Positions 51,434-60,398 are shown, counted from the first letter of the stretch. The stretch: DNA of 64,000 nt from Actinomadura citrea (GCF_013409045.1 NZ_JACCBT010000001.1:3472001-3536000), one strand, 5' to 3'. Notes: a model not told the origin generated them from the sequence alone. Numbers and translations: made by a program.

Positions 51434-52282
51434 TCAGAGTACGAAGTCGGTGTGATCGCTGTGATAGTTCCGCGAGGCGGTCTTGGCCGCGGCGGTCCAG
51501 GCCGGCACTTTCCCGGGGGTGGGGGTCGAGATGGGCCCGGTGGTGTCGAACCAGCATGCGAATGCGCACCTCGTGTGCTCGCCGCCGGCCGCCGTCGTGG
51601 TCAGGTAGGCGACCTGGTCTTTCATCCAGTTCACGTTTCGTGTGCCGGTTCTGCCGTAGCCGATCTCCGGGACCGCCCATGGGATGTTCTTGGAGCGGGC
51701 GAACCTCACGGCCGGTCCCCACAGGGTGGGGCCGCTGCCGACGTGGGAGTAGCCGTCCACGCCGAGGACGTCCACAAGCCCGCCGCCCGGCCAGGTGTCG
51801 GCATAGGTGCTGCCGGCCTTGGGTGAGGTCCCTGACCAGGTGGTGAGGATCTGGATCGTGTACAGGTGCGTCCAGCCCTCCGACTGCACCTGACGTACCA
51901 GTTGGCAGAAGCGTTTCAAGGCCGCCGTGTACGTCGCGAGGCGGAAGGCGCCGTTGCGGATCTTTCCGTCGCCCTCGTGCCAGATCGACACGAACGCGAC
52001 ATGGCTCTTGGGGATGGACCGGAGGAACCTCAGCGTCTGGGCGTCCAGGCTTCGGCCGGCCATCGCGGTGATCGAGGGTTTTCCGCTCCAGCAGCTGGCC
52101 CGCTTCCCGACGTCCACACCGGCGTTGCACGCCGCCCAGGACGTGGGCATGCCTGCAGCGGCGGGCTCGTAGGAGCGGCGGATGGTCAGCGGCCCGTACG
52201 CGGCGTCTTTCGCGGCGAAGTCGGAGCCGGACAGGTTCTGCGGGCAGGCCCCCCACAGGATCGCATTCCGGTTTTTCGTCAC
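51434..52282 (-). CDS. Possible glycoside hydrolase (GH26-like TIM barrel)
   Basis: 282 aa from GTG 52282, eight bases after GGCGGAGG (ATG 52315 in frame). HVAFVSIWHEGDGKIRNGAFR has a His-Glu pair like the acid/base motif of GH26/clan A enzymes, and IPWAVPEIGYGRTGTRN has a Glu like the nucleophile on beta-7. VDVLGVDGYSHVGSGPTLWG fits beta-6. No signal peptide is visible although these enzymes are usually secreted. Family assignment is tentative. Confidence 0.6.
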   Translation of the reverse strand: MTKNRNAILWGACPQNLSGSDFAAKDAAYGPLTIRRSYEPAAAGMPTSWAACNAGVDVGKRASCWSGKPSITAMAGRSLDAQTLRFLRSIPKSHVAFVSIWHEGDGKIRNGAFRLATYTAALKRFCQLVRQVQSEGWTHLYTIQILTTWSGTSPKAGSTYADTWPGGGLVDVLGVDGYSHVGSGPTLWGPAVRFARSKNIPWAVPEIGYGRTGTRNVNWMKDQVAYLTTTAAGGEHTRCAFACWFDTTGPISTPTPGKVPAWTAAAKTASRNYHSDHTDFVL

Positions 52283-52742
52283 GGGATCGCCTCCGCCTTT
52301 GTCTGTAGGGCGCACTGCCCTTGGGTATGCCGGAAGCGATCACACCGACGGCGCTGGCGGACGGACAACCGACGCTGCTAGATGTACTCCAGCTTCACGT
52401 GTTTCATCCTTAGCCGCCGCGCCTGACCGACCCAGTAACCCTGTCCGGTAAGGCTCGCAGGAACCTTCGGGCTGAACTAGAAGTCGCGCCGGAAGTATTC
52501 TGATCCGCCGGGTCAGGGGGATGTGTCGGTTGTATTCCTCGCCGCGAGAAACGCGCCCTGTGGATCGCCGCCTTCTGATCGACTCGTAGGTATTCGTTTC
52601 GTGGCCCAAAAGGTGCAGAGAAGACAATTTGGGCACCTATTCACGGCGTCTGAACCAGGGCCACCGCGTGTTGTTCTACCGTGTCGCCCGTGAATTCCCT
52701 CGCCATGACCACCGGCGGTCTGCGAGAGCCTCAGATCGGGGG
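52283..52742. other. 460 bp with no recognisable gene
   Basis: Short frames only. On the minus strand 52379-52440 gives a possible C-terminal tail (GYWVGQARRLRMKHVKLEYI, then stop) without an upstream gene. Less GC-rich than the flanks; may be the right-hand scar of the island. Confidence 0.5.
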
Positions 52743-52967
52743 TCAGTGCCCGGCGGCGGGCGTGAGCGGTGGGAGCAGGAGCAGTTCATGCGCCCGCTTT
52801 GCCGTCGGCGCCGGTTCGTCGTGGTCGGGGGTGTCCAGGGGAGCGTCCTCCACGGCGGCGGCCAGCAGCCGGGCCGCTTCGGCGAGCGCGGCCACCTGCC
52901 GCTCCAGCACCGCGACGCGGTGCTCCAGAGCCAGGGCGGACGAACCATGGGAGATCTGCCTCGCCAT
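52743..52967 (-). CDS. Small coiled-coil protein
   Basis: 74 aa from ATG 52967 behind AAGGAGC. Residues 12-40 (ALALEHRVAVLERQVAALAEAARLLAAAVE) show a clear heptad pattern, followed by an acidic then Leu/Pro-rich tail. No family recognised. A DosR-like box lies 85 bp upstream, so it may belong to the stress regulon. Confidence 0.65.
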   Translation of the reverse strand: MARQISHGSSALALEHRVAVLERQVAALAEAARLLAAAVEDAPLDTPDHDEPAPTAKRAHELLLLPPLTPAAGH

Positions 52968-53051
52968 CGCGAAGCTCCTTAAGCTCGGCGAGCCGCCCCG
53001 GTGGCGGCCACGGTGCCGACTCCAGCGTCGATCGCGTGCCCGCTCGACCGT

Positions 53052-53065
53052 AGGGACCTTCGTCC
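53052..53065. promoter_or_regulatory. DosR-like box
   Basis: GGGACCTTCGTCCC, 85 bp upstream of the small coiled-coil gene at 52967. A weaker look-alike GGTCCTTTCGTCCC follows at 53081-53094. Confidence 0.6.
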
Positions 53066-53106
53066 CCGCCTCGACGGCGACGGTCCTTTCGTCCCGACCG
53101 CGACCC

Positions 53107-53886
53107 TCACGCCAGATCGCAAGGAAGCAGGGCGATGTCCTCGAAGCCGGGCGTCCACCACGGGCGGCCCCCGGATGTCACGCCGAACGCCTCGATCCCT
53201 GGGCGGGCCTCCGCCCAGGCGCGGGCCGCGCCGCCCATGGCGAAGGCCGCGGTGGCGAGCGCGTCGACCTCGGTGAGGTGGCGCCCGACCAGCGTGACGG
53301 AGGCGAGGCCCGTGGCGGGACGGCCGGTGCGGGGGTCGAGGATGTGCCGGCCGCGCTCGGCGGTGCCCGAGGTGGCGACGGCGATGTCGCGACCGGAGAC
53401 GGCGGCGATGAGCCCGCTCCGGTCGCGGGGGTCGGCGATGCCGATCCGCCACGGGTCTCCGGGCCCGGCCTCGCCGCGCGCCTGCACGTCGCCGCCGCCG
53501 TTCACGCAGTGGTCGTGCGCGCCGGCGTCGTGGAGGATTGTCGAGGCCCGCTCGATCGCCCAGCCCTTGACCACGCCGCTGGGGTCGAGCCGGCCCCCCG
53601 GTTCGCAGGTGAACGCGCCGCCGGTGATCCGTTCGAACTCCGCGCCGAGGCGCAGGACCTCCGCGACCTCGGGATCGCATCCGCCGACCCCGACGCGGCC
53701 GTCCGCCAGGCGCGTGACCTGGCTGTCGGGGCGGTAGGGGGAGAAGACGCGGTCGACGTGGTGCAGCCAGGCGACGGCCCGCGCGAGGGCCGCGGTGACG
53801 GACGGCGAGCGCGGCGTGCGGATGTCGAAGGAGAACGCCGTCCCCATCACGTGCTCGACGTGGCGGATCCCCTCAGCCACGGGCAC
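53107..53886 (-). CDS. apbE: ApbE FAD:protein FMN transferase
   Basis: 259 aa from GTG 53886 (GTG 53880 possible), overlapping the end of the FMN-binding gene by 14 bp. VMGTAFSFDIRTP, RVFSPYRPDSQVTRL, LDPSGVVKGWAIERA, HCVNGGGDVQARG, HILDPRTGRPATG and VDALATAAFAMG follow the ApbE order, with Mg-site residues in the TEVDALATA block. Shorter than secreted ApbE and without a lipobox, so probably cytosolic. Transfers FMN from FAD to a Thr in S-G-A-T-type motifs; the adjacent protein has exactly such a motif. Confidence 0.9.
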   Translation of the reverse strand: MPVAEGIRHVEHVMGTAFSFDIRTPRSPSVTAALARAVAWLHHVDRVFSPYRPDSQVTRLADGRVGVGGCDPEVAEVLRLGAEFERITGGAFTCEPGGRLDPSGVVKGWAIERASTILHDAGAHDHCVNGGGDVQARGEAGPGDPWRIGIADPRDRSGLIAAVSGRDIAVATSGTAERGRHILDPRTGRPATGLASVTLVGRHLTEVDALATAAFAMGGAARAWAEARPGIEAFGVTSGGRPWWTPGFEDIALLPCDLA

Positions 53887-54313
53887 GGTCCAGGGCGCTT
53901 TGCAGGGAGGTGATGTAACCCTCGCTGGTGTAGGTGGCGCCGGAGACGGCGTCGATGTGTGCGTCGCCCGCCGCGAGGGCCTCCTCGGTGAGCTGCGGGA
54001 GGGCGAAGGACGCGATCTCGCGGTCGCGGCCGTTCTCCGACGGGGAGCGAAGGACGCGGACGGCGCTGAGGCGCCCGCCCGACATCGTGATCTCGACCTG
54101 GACCGGGCCGTAGCGGGTGTCGACGCTCTGTCCCCGGTAGGTCCCGTTCGCCGGGTTCGCTCCGCCGCTCGTGCCGCTGCTCGTCCCCCTGCTCGTCGCG
54201 CCGCCCGCGGTGGGCGGCGGCGTGGCGGAGTCCTCCTGCTGGTGCGGTTTCAACGACAGCAGCAGCACGACCCCCGCGATCGTCGCGCTCGTTGTGAACA
54301 GGGCTCGGCGCAT
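53873..54313 (-). CDS. FMN-binding-domain protein, ApbE substrate
   Basis: 146 aa from ATG 54313. N-terminal signal-anchor LFTTSATIAGVVLLLSLKP, then a Ser/Thr/Gly linker, then an FMN-binding domain about 60-146: GTYRGQSVDTRYGPVQVEITMSGGRLSAVRVL and the flavinylation motif SGATYTSEG near residue 125. The Thr in this motif is the usual acceptor for phosphoester-linked FMN. Extracytoplasmic electron carrier. Lies between the reductase gene and apbE in one operon. Confidence 0.9.
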   Translation of the reverse strand: MRRALFTTSATIAGVVLLLSLKPHQQEDSATPPPTAGGATSRGTSSGTSGGANPANGTYRGQSVDTRYGPVQVEITMSGGRLSAVRVLRSPSENGRDREIASFALPQLTEEALAAGDAHIDAVSGATYTSEGYITSLQSALDRARG

Positions 54314-54327
54314 GTGGTCCGGTCCTC

Positions 54328-55686
54328 TCAGAACTCGAAGGATTCGGATCGGACGTGGCGGCGTCGCACGCCGGCCTGCCTGAGCGCGCGCCGGGCGGCG
54401 GCCATCATGCCGGGCGGCCCGCACAGGTAGACGTCCCGGTGCCGGATGTCGGGGACGAGGCCGCCGAGCGCACGGCCGTCCAGCGACAGGGAGTAGTGGG
54501 ACGGCTCGTCGACGAAGTAGTGGGCGCGGGCGCCGCGGAGGCGGGCGATCTCGTCCAGTTCGCCGCGCAGGGCCAGATCTTCGGGCCGGCGGGCGAGATA
54601 GACGAGGGTCACGTCGCCGGGCAGGGTCTCGAACAGCGTCCGCAGCGGGGTGATGCCGACGCCGCCGGCGATCAGCAGGGCCCGGTCGTGGTCCGGCCGC
54701 GCCCCGGTGAACCCGCCGTAGGGCCCCTCCGCCCAGACCCGCGTCCCGGGGCGGAGCCGGGCCAGCGCCCGGCTGTGGCCCCCGGCGGCCTTGACGGTGA
54801 TCCGGAGCCGGTGCCCGCGGGGCGGCTCGGACAGCGAGTAGGGATTGGCCGTCCACCGCAGGCCCGGGGCGAGGAACCTCCAGCGGAAGAACTGGCCCGG
54901 TTCGGCGCGCAGTTCGTCCAGGTGGCGGCCGCTCATGTAGACCGAGACGATCCCGGGCGCCTCGGCGTGGACGGCGGTGACACGCAGGCCGTGCCGGATC
55001 CCGCGCACGGCGGGCATCAGGAACCGGAACCAGGCGAGGACGACGGCGACGCCGATGTACAGGGTGTACCAGGCCGCCTTCGCCCAGGGCGATCCGGCGA
55101 ACTGGGCGCCGTTGGCGAGCTGGTGCGAGAACGCCAGGAAGACGGCCAGGTAGGTGGCGAAGTGCAGGTAGTGCCACGTCACGTAGCTCAGCCGCCGCCG
55201 GGCCGCCCTGGCGGAGGTGATCCCGACGCCGAGGAGGAGCAGGAACCCGGCCGTGCCCCTGAGCATCTCGGGGTAGTCGACGACCACCGTCGCCGTCTCG
55301 TGGACGATGTCGGTACGGGCCGTCACCGCGTACCCCCAGATGATCAGGAGGGCGTGCGCCAGCACGAGGCAGACGGTGTACCGGCCGCCCATCGCGTGCC
55401 AGCGGGCCAGCCGGTCGGTGCCCACGCCCCGTTCGAGCGCCGGCACGCGGGCCATCAGGGCCAGCAGGACGGCGCACCCGTATCCCGCCAGCAGCCCGGT
55501 GACGCGCCCCGCCTCCGTCAGCCAGCCGTCCAGGCCGGTGACCGGGCCGGTGCTCCGCCACCACAGCGCCAGCACCGCCACCGCCCCGGCGTGGACCAGC
55601 ACCTGCGGCCACCCGTGTGGGAGGCGCCACGACGGCCGCCTGACCTGCGGGGACGGCCGCATGATGTCATACCTGGTCGTCGTCAT
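54328..55686 (-). CDS. Ferric-reductase-like membrane flavocytochrome with FAD/NAD module
   Basis: 452 aa from ATG 55686 (ATG 55695 adds three). About six TM helices in 25-230 with His residues typical of the heme-binding ferric reductase domain (LVLAHALLII, WHYLHFATYLAVFLAFSHQL). Then a ferredoxin-reductase module: FAD site NPYSLSEPP, pyridine nucleotide site LIAGGVGITPLRTLFE and YLCGPPGMMAAARRAL. Carries electrons from NAD(P)H across the membrane, probably to the covalent-FMN protein encoded 14 bp downstream. Divergent from the OmpR-type regulator, sharing its operator region. Confidence 0.9.
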   Translation of the reverse strand: MTTTRYDIMRPSPQVRRPSWRLPHGWPQVLVHAGAVAVLALWWRSTGPVTGLDGWLTEAGRVTGLLAGYGCAVLLALMARVPALERGVGTDRLARWHAMGGRYTVCLVLAHALLIIWGYAVTARTDIVHETATVVVDYPEMLRGTAGFLLLLGVGITSARAARRRLSYVTWHYLHFATYLAVFLAFSHQLANGAQFAGSPWAKAAWYTLYIGVAVVLAWFRFLMPAVRGIRHGLRVTAVHAEAPGIVSVYMSGRHLDELRAEPGQFFRWRFLAPGLRWTANPYSLSEPPRGHRLRITVKAAGGHSRALARLRPGTRVWAEGPYGGFTGARPDHDRALLIAGGVGITPLRTLFETLPGDVTLVYLARRPEDLALRGELDEIARLRGARAHYFVDEPSHYSLSLDGRALGGLVPDIRHRDVYLCGPPGMMAAARRALRQAGVRRRHVRSESFEF

Positions 55687-55710
55687 GGCGGCCACCCTGC
55701 CAGCGCAGTT

Positions 55711-55764
55711 TCTGAGTTCCCTCTGACAGCATGGGAGAAGGCGCCTCTCAGAGCCTTTTCAGAG
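55711..55764. promoter_or_regulatory. Two pairs of 11-bp-spaced direct repeats (OmpR-type operator)
   Basis: TCTGAG (55711) and TCTGAC (55722) are 11 bp apart; TCAGAG (55748) and TCAGAG (55759) are also 11 bp apart and are the inverse of the first pair. OmpR/PhoB-family regulators bind direct repeats with this period. One pair faces the reductase operon, the other the regulator gene. Confidence 0.75.
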
Positions 55765-55800
55765 GGAAGGCAGAGGTTGGAGAGGGATGCTGGCCGGACC

Positions 55801-56547
55801 ATGACAAAGGACGAACCCGCGGTCGCGGGCCTGCGGCGGGCCGACGGGACGCCCGTGCGGGTCCTCGTCGTCGACGACGAACCGGACCTGGCGGAGGTGC
55901 TGTCGCGCGTGCTGGCCTCAGAGGGCTGGGCGGTGCGGACGGCGGGCGACGGCGCGGGCGCGCTCGCCGCCGCGCGCGACTTCCACCCCGACGCCGTCGT
56001 GCTGGACGTGATGCTCCCCGACATCGACGGCCTGCAGGTGCTGCGGCGGCTGCGCGCCGACACGCCCGACGTGTGCGTGCTGTTCCTGACCGCCAAGGAC
56101 GCCGTCGAGGACCGCATCGCCGGCATCACCGCAGGCGGCGACGACTACGTGACCAAGCCGTTCAGCCTGGAGGAGGTCCTGGCGCGGCTGCGGGGGCTGC
56201 TGCGCAGGGCGGGCATGGCACGGCAGGTCGACGCCGGCCGGCTGCTCACCGTCGGCGGCCTGGCCATGGACGAGGACGCCCGGGAGGTGACCCGCGACGG
56301 CGAGGTCGTGGAGTTGACGCCCACCGAGTTCGAGCTGCTGCGGTTCCTCCTGCGCAACCCGCGCCGGGTCCTCAGCAAGGCCCAGATCCTCGACCGCGTC
56401 TGGGCCTACGACTTCGGTGGCCAGGCCCACGTCGTCGAGCTGTACATCAGCTACCTGCGCAAGAAGATCGACGCGGGCCGGACGCCGATGATCCACACCG
56501 TGCGCGGCGTCGGGTACGTGCTGAAACCTGGGACGGGGGCTTCGTGA
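55801..56547 (+). CDS. OmpR/PhoB-family response regulator
   Basis: 248 aa from ATG 55801. Receiver about 20-135: VLVVDDEPDL, acceptor Asp69 in AVVLDVMLPDIDG, Lys119 in DDYVTKPF. Winged helix about 150-245 with VELTPTEFELLRFLLRNPRRVLSKAQILDRVW and VVELYISYLRKKID plus VRGVGYVL. Complete. It probably binds the repeats at 55711-55764 and so controls both its own operon and the flavin electron-transfer operon. Overlaps the kinase gene by GTGA. Confidence 0.94.
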   Translation: MTKDEPAVAGLRRADGTPVRVLVVDDEPDLAEVLSRVLASEGWAVRTAGDGAGALAAARDFHPDAVVLDVMLPDIDGLQVLRRLRADTPDVCVLFLTAKDAVEDRIAGITAGGDDYVTKPFSLEEVLARLRGLLRRAGMARQVDAGRLLTVGGLAMDEDAREVTRDGEVVELTPTEFELLRFLLRNPRRVLSKAQILDRVWAYDFGGQAHVVELYISYLRKKIDAGRTPMIHTVRGVGYVLKPGTGAS

Positions 56548-57995
56548 GGGGCCCGCGCACGCTGCGGGCCCGGCTCACCGCCGGGCTGCTCGTCCTGCTG
56601 GCGCTGAGCTGCCTCGCCGTGGGCATCGCCACCGCGACCGCGCTCGACCGGTTCCTCATGGGGCGGCTGGACGAGCAGCTGACCGCGTCCGGCGGGCGGT
56701 TCCCGGCGAGCCTCGAACACGAGCGGCGCCATGACGCCGACGACCGTCCGGACACCCGAGGGCAGGCGCCGGGGACGTTCGGCGCGCGGCTGTTCGGCCG
56801 GACGGTGACGCAGGCCGCGGTCGTGCGCGACAGCTCCGACGAGCCCGTGCCGCTCGACGCGGCGGACCGGCGCGCCCTGGCCGCCCTCACGCCCGATGGC
56901 CGGGCGCGCTCGCTCGATCTTTCGGGTCTGGAGGAGTACCGGGTGATGGCGGTCCGCGGCGACGACGGGGACGTCCTGGTCACCGGGCTGCCGGTGCGTC
57001 CCGCCGAGGAGACGCTGCACCGCGTCATCCTGGTGGAGGCGATCGTCTTCGCGGCCGTGCTCGCCGCCGCCGGGATCGCGGCGGCGGCCTGGGTCGGACT
57101 GGCCCTGCGCCCGTTGCGGCGGGTCGCCGCGACCGCGTCCCGGGTCACCGAGCTGCCGCTGGCCAGCGGGGAGGTGGCGATGCCCGAGCGCGTCCCCGAC
57201 ACCGACCCCGGCACCGAGGTCGGGCAGGTCGGCGCCGCGCTGAACCGGATGCTCGGCCACGTCGAGAACGCGCTGGCCCGCCGGCATGCCGGCGAGGAGC
57301 GGCTCCGCCGCTTCGCCGCCGACGCGAGCCACGAGCTGCGCACCCCCGTCGCCGCGATCCGCGGTCACGCCGAACTCGCCCTGCGCACGACCGAGCCCGT
57401 TCCGGCGGGGGTGCGGCACGCGCTGGGGCGCATCGAGGCCGAGTCGGTCCGGATGTCCGAACTCGTCGACGACCTGCTGCTCCTCGCCCGCCTGGACACC
57501 GGCCGCCCGTTGGAGACGGGCCCGGTGGACCTGACCCGCATCATCTTGGACGCCACCGCCGACGCCCGCGCCGCCGGCCCCCGGCACCGCTGGGAACTGG
57601 TGCTCCCGGAGGAACCGGTGACCGTCACCGGGGACGCCCGGCGCCTCCACCAGCTGGTCGCCAACCTGCTCGCCAACGCGCGCGCCCACACGCCCCCGGG
57701 TACCCACGTCACCGTGCGGCTCGCGGTCCGGGAGGACGCCGTGGGGCTCGACGTGGAGGACGACGGTCCCGGCGTCCCGGCCGGCCTGCGCGAGGAGATC
57801 TTCCAGCGGTTCGTCCGCGCCGACCAGGGCCGGTCCCGCAGCGCGGGCGGCACGGGTCTCGGACTGGCCATCGTCCAGGCGGTGGCCGCCGCCCACGGCG
57901 GCCGCGCCGAACTCGTCGAGGGGGAGCACACGCTGTTCCGCGTGACCCTTCCGAGCTCGGAGGCCGAAGACCCGCAGATGGGGCCCCAGCGCTGA
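56544..57995 (+). CDS. Sensor histidine kinase partner of the OmpR-type regulator
   Basis: 483 aa from GTG 56544. TM about 12-32, an extracytoplasmic region about 35-160 rich in charged residues, TM about 162-188, HAMP about 188-245, HisKA with His263 in [16 protein letters not shown], HATPase about 365-475 (NLLANARAHTPPG, DDGPGVP, GGTGLGLAIVQAV). Standard class I kinase. Senses something outside the membrane, perhaps redox or metal given the target operon. Confidence 0.93.
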   Translation: MRGPRTLRARLTAGLLVLLALSCLAVGIATATALDRFLMGRLDEQLTASGGRFPASLEHERRHDADDRPDTRGQAPGTFGARLFGRTVTQAAVVRDSSDEPVPLDAADRRALAALTPDGRARSLDLSGLEEYRVMAVRGDDGDVLVTGLPVRPAEETLHRVILVEAIVFAAVLAAAGIAAAAWVGLALRPLRRVAATASRVTELPLASGEVAMPERVPDTDPGTEVGQVGAALNRMLGHVENALARRHAGEERLRRFAADASHELRTPVAAIRGHAELALRTTEPVPAGVRHALGRIEAESVRMSELVDDLLLLARLDTGRPLETGPVDLTRIILDATADARAAGPRHRWELVLPEEPVTVTGDARRLHQLVANLLANARAHTPPGTHVTVRLAVREDAVGLDVEDDGPGVPAGLREEIFQRFVRADQGRSRSAGGTGLGLAIVQAVAAAHGGRAELVEGEHTLFRVTLPSSEAEDPQMGPQR

Positions 57996-58183
57996 ATCAC
58001 CGCCGCGCCGTACGGGTGTCCTTTACCGGGCCGTGCTCTCCACGCGGGCGCGCAGCCGGGTGCCGGCCAGGCTGATCGCCTCCGGCATCAAGGCCGCCGC
58101 GGCGTGGGCCCTGAGCGGGACGGCCATTGAGGTCCACCCGGAACGAGTGGTCCCTCGGACGCGGTCTTGGGGTCGCCGCGTAC

Positions 58184-59302
58184 TCAGCCGAGGGCCAGGA
58201 TCCGCGTGACCAGTCGAGCGGTCCGGCCGCCTTCCTGCTCCGCCACGTCGAGCGCCGTCCCGACGTCGAGGTCGTTCAGGAGGGCCCGCGTTACGGCGGC
58301 CTCCGCCGCGGGGGAGGAGCGGCCACGCCCCGCCGCGGCGAGGAGGCGGTCCAGGGCGGCCGCAGCGCGTTCGAGGGCGTCGGGCGTGTAGTCCCACTCC
58401 TGCGCCCAGGGCTCGGCGAGGAGCATGAACCGGACGGCCGGGGCCGGGTGGTCCTGGATCAGATCGGAGACCAGCACCAGGTTGCCGGTGGACTTGGCCA
58501 TCTTGGCGCCGTCCCGGCAGACCGTCCCGACGTGCAGCCAGGCCCGGGAGAACGGCCGCACGCCGGTCAGCGCCTCGGCCATGGCGGCCTCGTAGGCGTG
58601 GTGGGGGAACCGCAGGTCGACGCCGCCGGCGTGCAGGTCCAGTGCCGGGCCGAAGGTCGTCATGGCCATCGCGGAGCACTCGGCGTGCCAGCCGGGCCGT
58701 CCCGCGCTCCAGGGACTGGGCCAGGCCGGCTCGCCCGACCGCGACGGCCGCCAGAGCGCGACGTCGAACGGGTCCTCCTTGCCGGGGTCGTCGGGCGCGT
58801 CGCCGTACTCGGCGAGGAGTTCGCGTGCCCGGCCGGCGTCGAGGCCGGCGCGCCCCGGGACCTCGCCGCCGCGGAAGTAGACCGCGCCGTCCCGCATGTA
58901 CGCGTGGCCGGAGGCGAGGAGGCCCTGGGCGAGTGCGACGACCTCGCCGACATGGTTGTGCGCGCGGGGCTGGTGGTCGACGGCGTGGACGCCGAGGGCC
59001 TCCAGATCGCGTTCGAAGTAGAACTGCTGGACGGCGGCGAAGCTGTCGTACGGGCTGCCCGCTCGGTGCGCGGCCTGGTCCAGCACGTCGTCGACGTCGG
59101 TGACGTTGCGGCACACGCGCACCTCGCCGCCGGCGTGCCGCAGGACCCTCGCGGCGACGTCGGCCCAGACGAACGTGCGCGCATGGCCGAGGTGGGTCGC
59201 GTCGTACGGGGTGATCCCGCAGACGTACATGCGGGCGGGGCCGACGACGGGGAGGGGACGGCCGCCGATCCGCAGCGTGCGGCCGGGCGAGTTGAGATCC
59301 AC
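58184..59302 (-). CDS. MshC-like cysteine ligase (class I CysRS family)
   Basis: 372 aa from GTG 59302; GAGGAG lies 11 bases upstream. ARMYVCGITPYDATHLGHARTFVWAD is the MshC version of the HIGH region with the zinc Cys. NVTDVDD, GWHAECSAMAM, GGVDLRFPHHAYE and KMAKSTGNLVLVS follow in MshC/CysRS order. The KMSKS loop is KMAKS. No anticodon-binding domain, as in MshC, which joins Cys to GlcN-inositol in mycothiol synthesis. It is somewhat shorter than usual MshC (about 410). May be an MshC paralogue or act on another amine. A DosR-like box precedes it. Confidence 0.82.
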   Translation of the reverse strand: MDLNSPGRTLRIGGRPLPVVGPARMYVCGITPYDATHLGHARTFVWADVAARVLRHAGGEVRVCRNVTDVDDVLDQAAHRAGSPYDSFAAVQQFYFERDLEALGVHAVDHQPRAHNHVGEVVALAQGLLASGHAYMRDGAVYFRGGEVPGRAGLDAGRARELLAEYGDAPDDPGKEDPFDVALWRPSRSGEPAWPSPWSAGRPGWHAECSAMAMTTFGPALDLHAGGVDLRFPHHAYEAAMAEALTGVRPFSRAWLHVGTVCRDGAKMAKSTGNLVLVSDLIQDHPAPAVRFMLLAEPWAQEWDYTPDALERAAAALDRLLAAAGRGRSSPAAEAAVTRALLNDLDVGTALDVAEQEGGRTARLVTRILALG

Positions 59303-59376
59303 GAGAGCGCCGCTCCTCAGGGTGGAAGAACCGGTTCTTCCCCTCTGCCCTACCCCGCCGGGCCCTTCCGGGCCGG

Positions 59377-59390
59377 GGGACGAAGGTCCC
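59377..59390. promoter_or_regulatory. DosR-like box
   Basis: GGGACGAAGGTCCC (other strand GGGACCTTCGTCCC), 75 bp upstream of the MshC-like gene. A weaker GTGACCTTGGGGGC starts at 59399. Confidence 0.65.
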
Positions 59391-59552
59391 GACGACCGGT
59401 GACCTTGGGGGCCTGACCGACCGGGCCGGGCGCGGGGCGCTCGAACACGGTCACCCGATCTGGAGGGGGTGTCGTTCTCGGCGAAGAACATCCCCGCGTC
59501 CAGCGTGTTCATCCGCTGCATCGTGCGCCTCCGGCGTGGCGTCCCGGGCCTG

Positions 59553-60134
59553 CTAGGCCGAACGGGAGCGGCGGTCGAAGTCCGCCCATTCCTCGTCCCA
59601 CTGCCGGTAGCGGCGCTTGTCGCAACCCCAGCGGACCATGAGGTAGACGGTGAGCAACGGCAGGCCCGTCACCGCCACGACCGCCGCGGCGGAAGACACG
59701 TCGTCACCGACCGTCCGCGCGTGTTTCCGCGGGCCCACCTCCTCCAGGCTGTGGCCGGGGGCCGTCCAGAGCACGCGGTGCTCGCCGATCGCGGTCGCGC
59801 GCCAGCTGGTGTACCGGCCGGTGTGCGGAGCGCCGTCCGCACCGGTCCAGATCACGGTGACCTCGCGCCCGGACTGCAGCGGCGTGGCCCCGACCACCGT
59901 CGCGTCGACCCGGTGGCGTGTCGCGGCCTCGTACCGTTCGGCGCGGACCCCCGCGGCGTGGACGGACCAGACGACGTGGGCGCAGGCGACCGGGGTGACG
60001 ACCAGGAAGAGCAGCAGCAGAAGCAGCCCGACGCGCCACTGGGTCCGATCCACTTTCCGGCGCAGGGCGTTGTCGTCGAACCCGCAGCGGCGCCGCAGGC
60101 GGTCCGCGCGTGTCCTGGCGTCCGGAGCCTTCAT
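59553..60134 (-). CDS. Rv1733c-family two-TM membrane protein (paralogue)
   Basis: 193 aa from ATG 60134 behind GGGGAGCAGG. Same plan as 29661-30245: RLRRRCGFDDNALRRKVDRTQW, TM about 35-55, extracytoplasmic VDATVVGATPLQSGREVTVIWTGADGAPHTGRYTSW, TM about 145-165, tail CDKRRYRQWDEEWADFDRR. The two proteins align end to end by eye, so they are duplicates. A box at 60248 lies about 115 bp upstream. Confidence 0.85.
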   Translation of the reverse strand: MKAPDARTRADRLRRRCGFDDNALRRKVDRTQWRVGLLLLLLFLVVTPVACAHVVWSVHAAGVRAERYEAATRHRVDATVVGATPLQSGREVTVIWTGADGAPHTGRYTSWRATAIGEHRVLWTAPGHSLEEVGPRKHARTVGDDVSSAAAVVAVTGLPLLTVYLMVRWGCDKRRYRQWDEEWADFDRRSRSA

Positions 60135-60247
60135 GCCTGCTCCCCGGGTCGATGACCGAACGACCTCGGAAGTCGCCCGGAACGGCTCATACCGGCAGCC
60201 TTTCCCAGAGATGGGCCGCGCACCACGGACCGATGTCCTCGCCACGC

Positions 60248-60312
60248 GGCCCAAAGGTCCCTTTTTTGGGGTCGGGCCGCCAGCGCGCTCGGGTCAGAAG
60301 GACGAACGTCCC
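60248..60312. promoter_or_regulatory. Two DosR-like boxes in a divergent promoter
   Basis: Minus strand GGGACCTTTGGGCC (60248-60261) faces the Rv1733c-like gene. AGGACGAACGTCCC (60299-60312) faces the SRPBCC gene. A run of six T lies directly after the first. Confidence 0.62.
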
Positions 60313-60398
60313 TGGCCGACGTGGCCAAGGACTCTGCGGAGCCGGGCCGCTGCTCGCCAGCGTGGAACAGAGCGGTCATCGACAGGGGAGGAAACGTG

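Noticed and set aside
53081..53094. GGTCCTTTCGTCCC as a second box near 53052
   Set aside because: Left arm is GGTCC instead of GGGAC and spacing to the first site (29 bp) is not a helical multiple; too weak to call.
58023..58127. Short minus-strand ORF (about 34 codons) in the gap after the kinase gene
   Set aside because: No ribosome site and no recognisable family; 57996-58183 is best left as noncoding.
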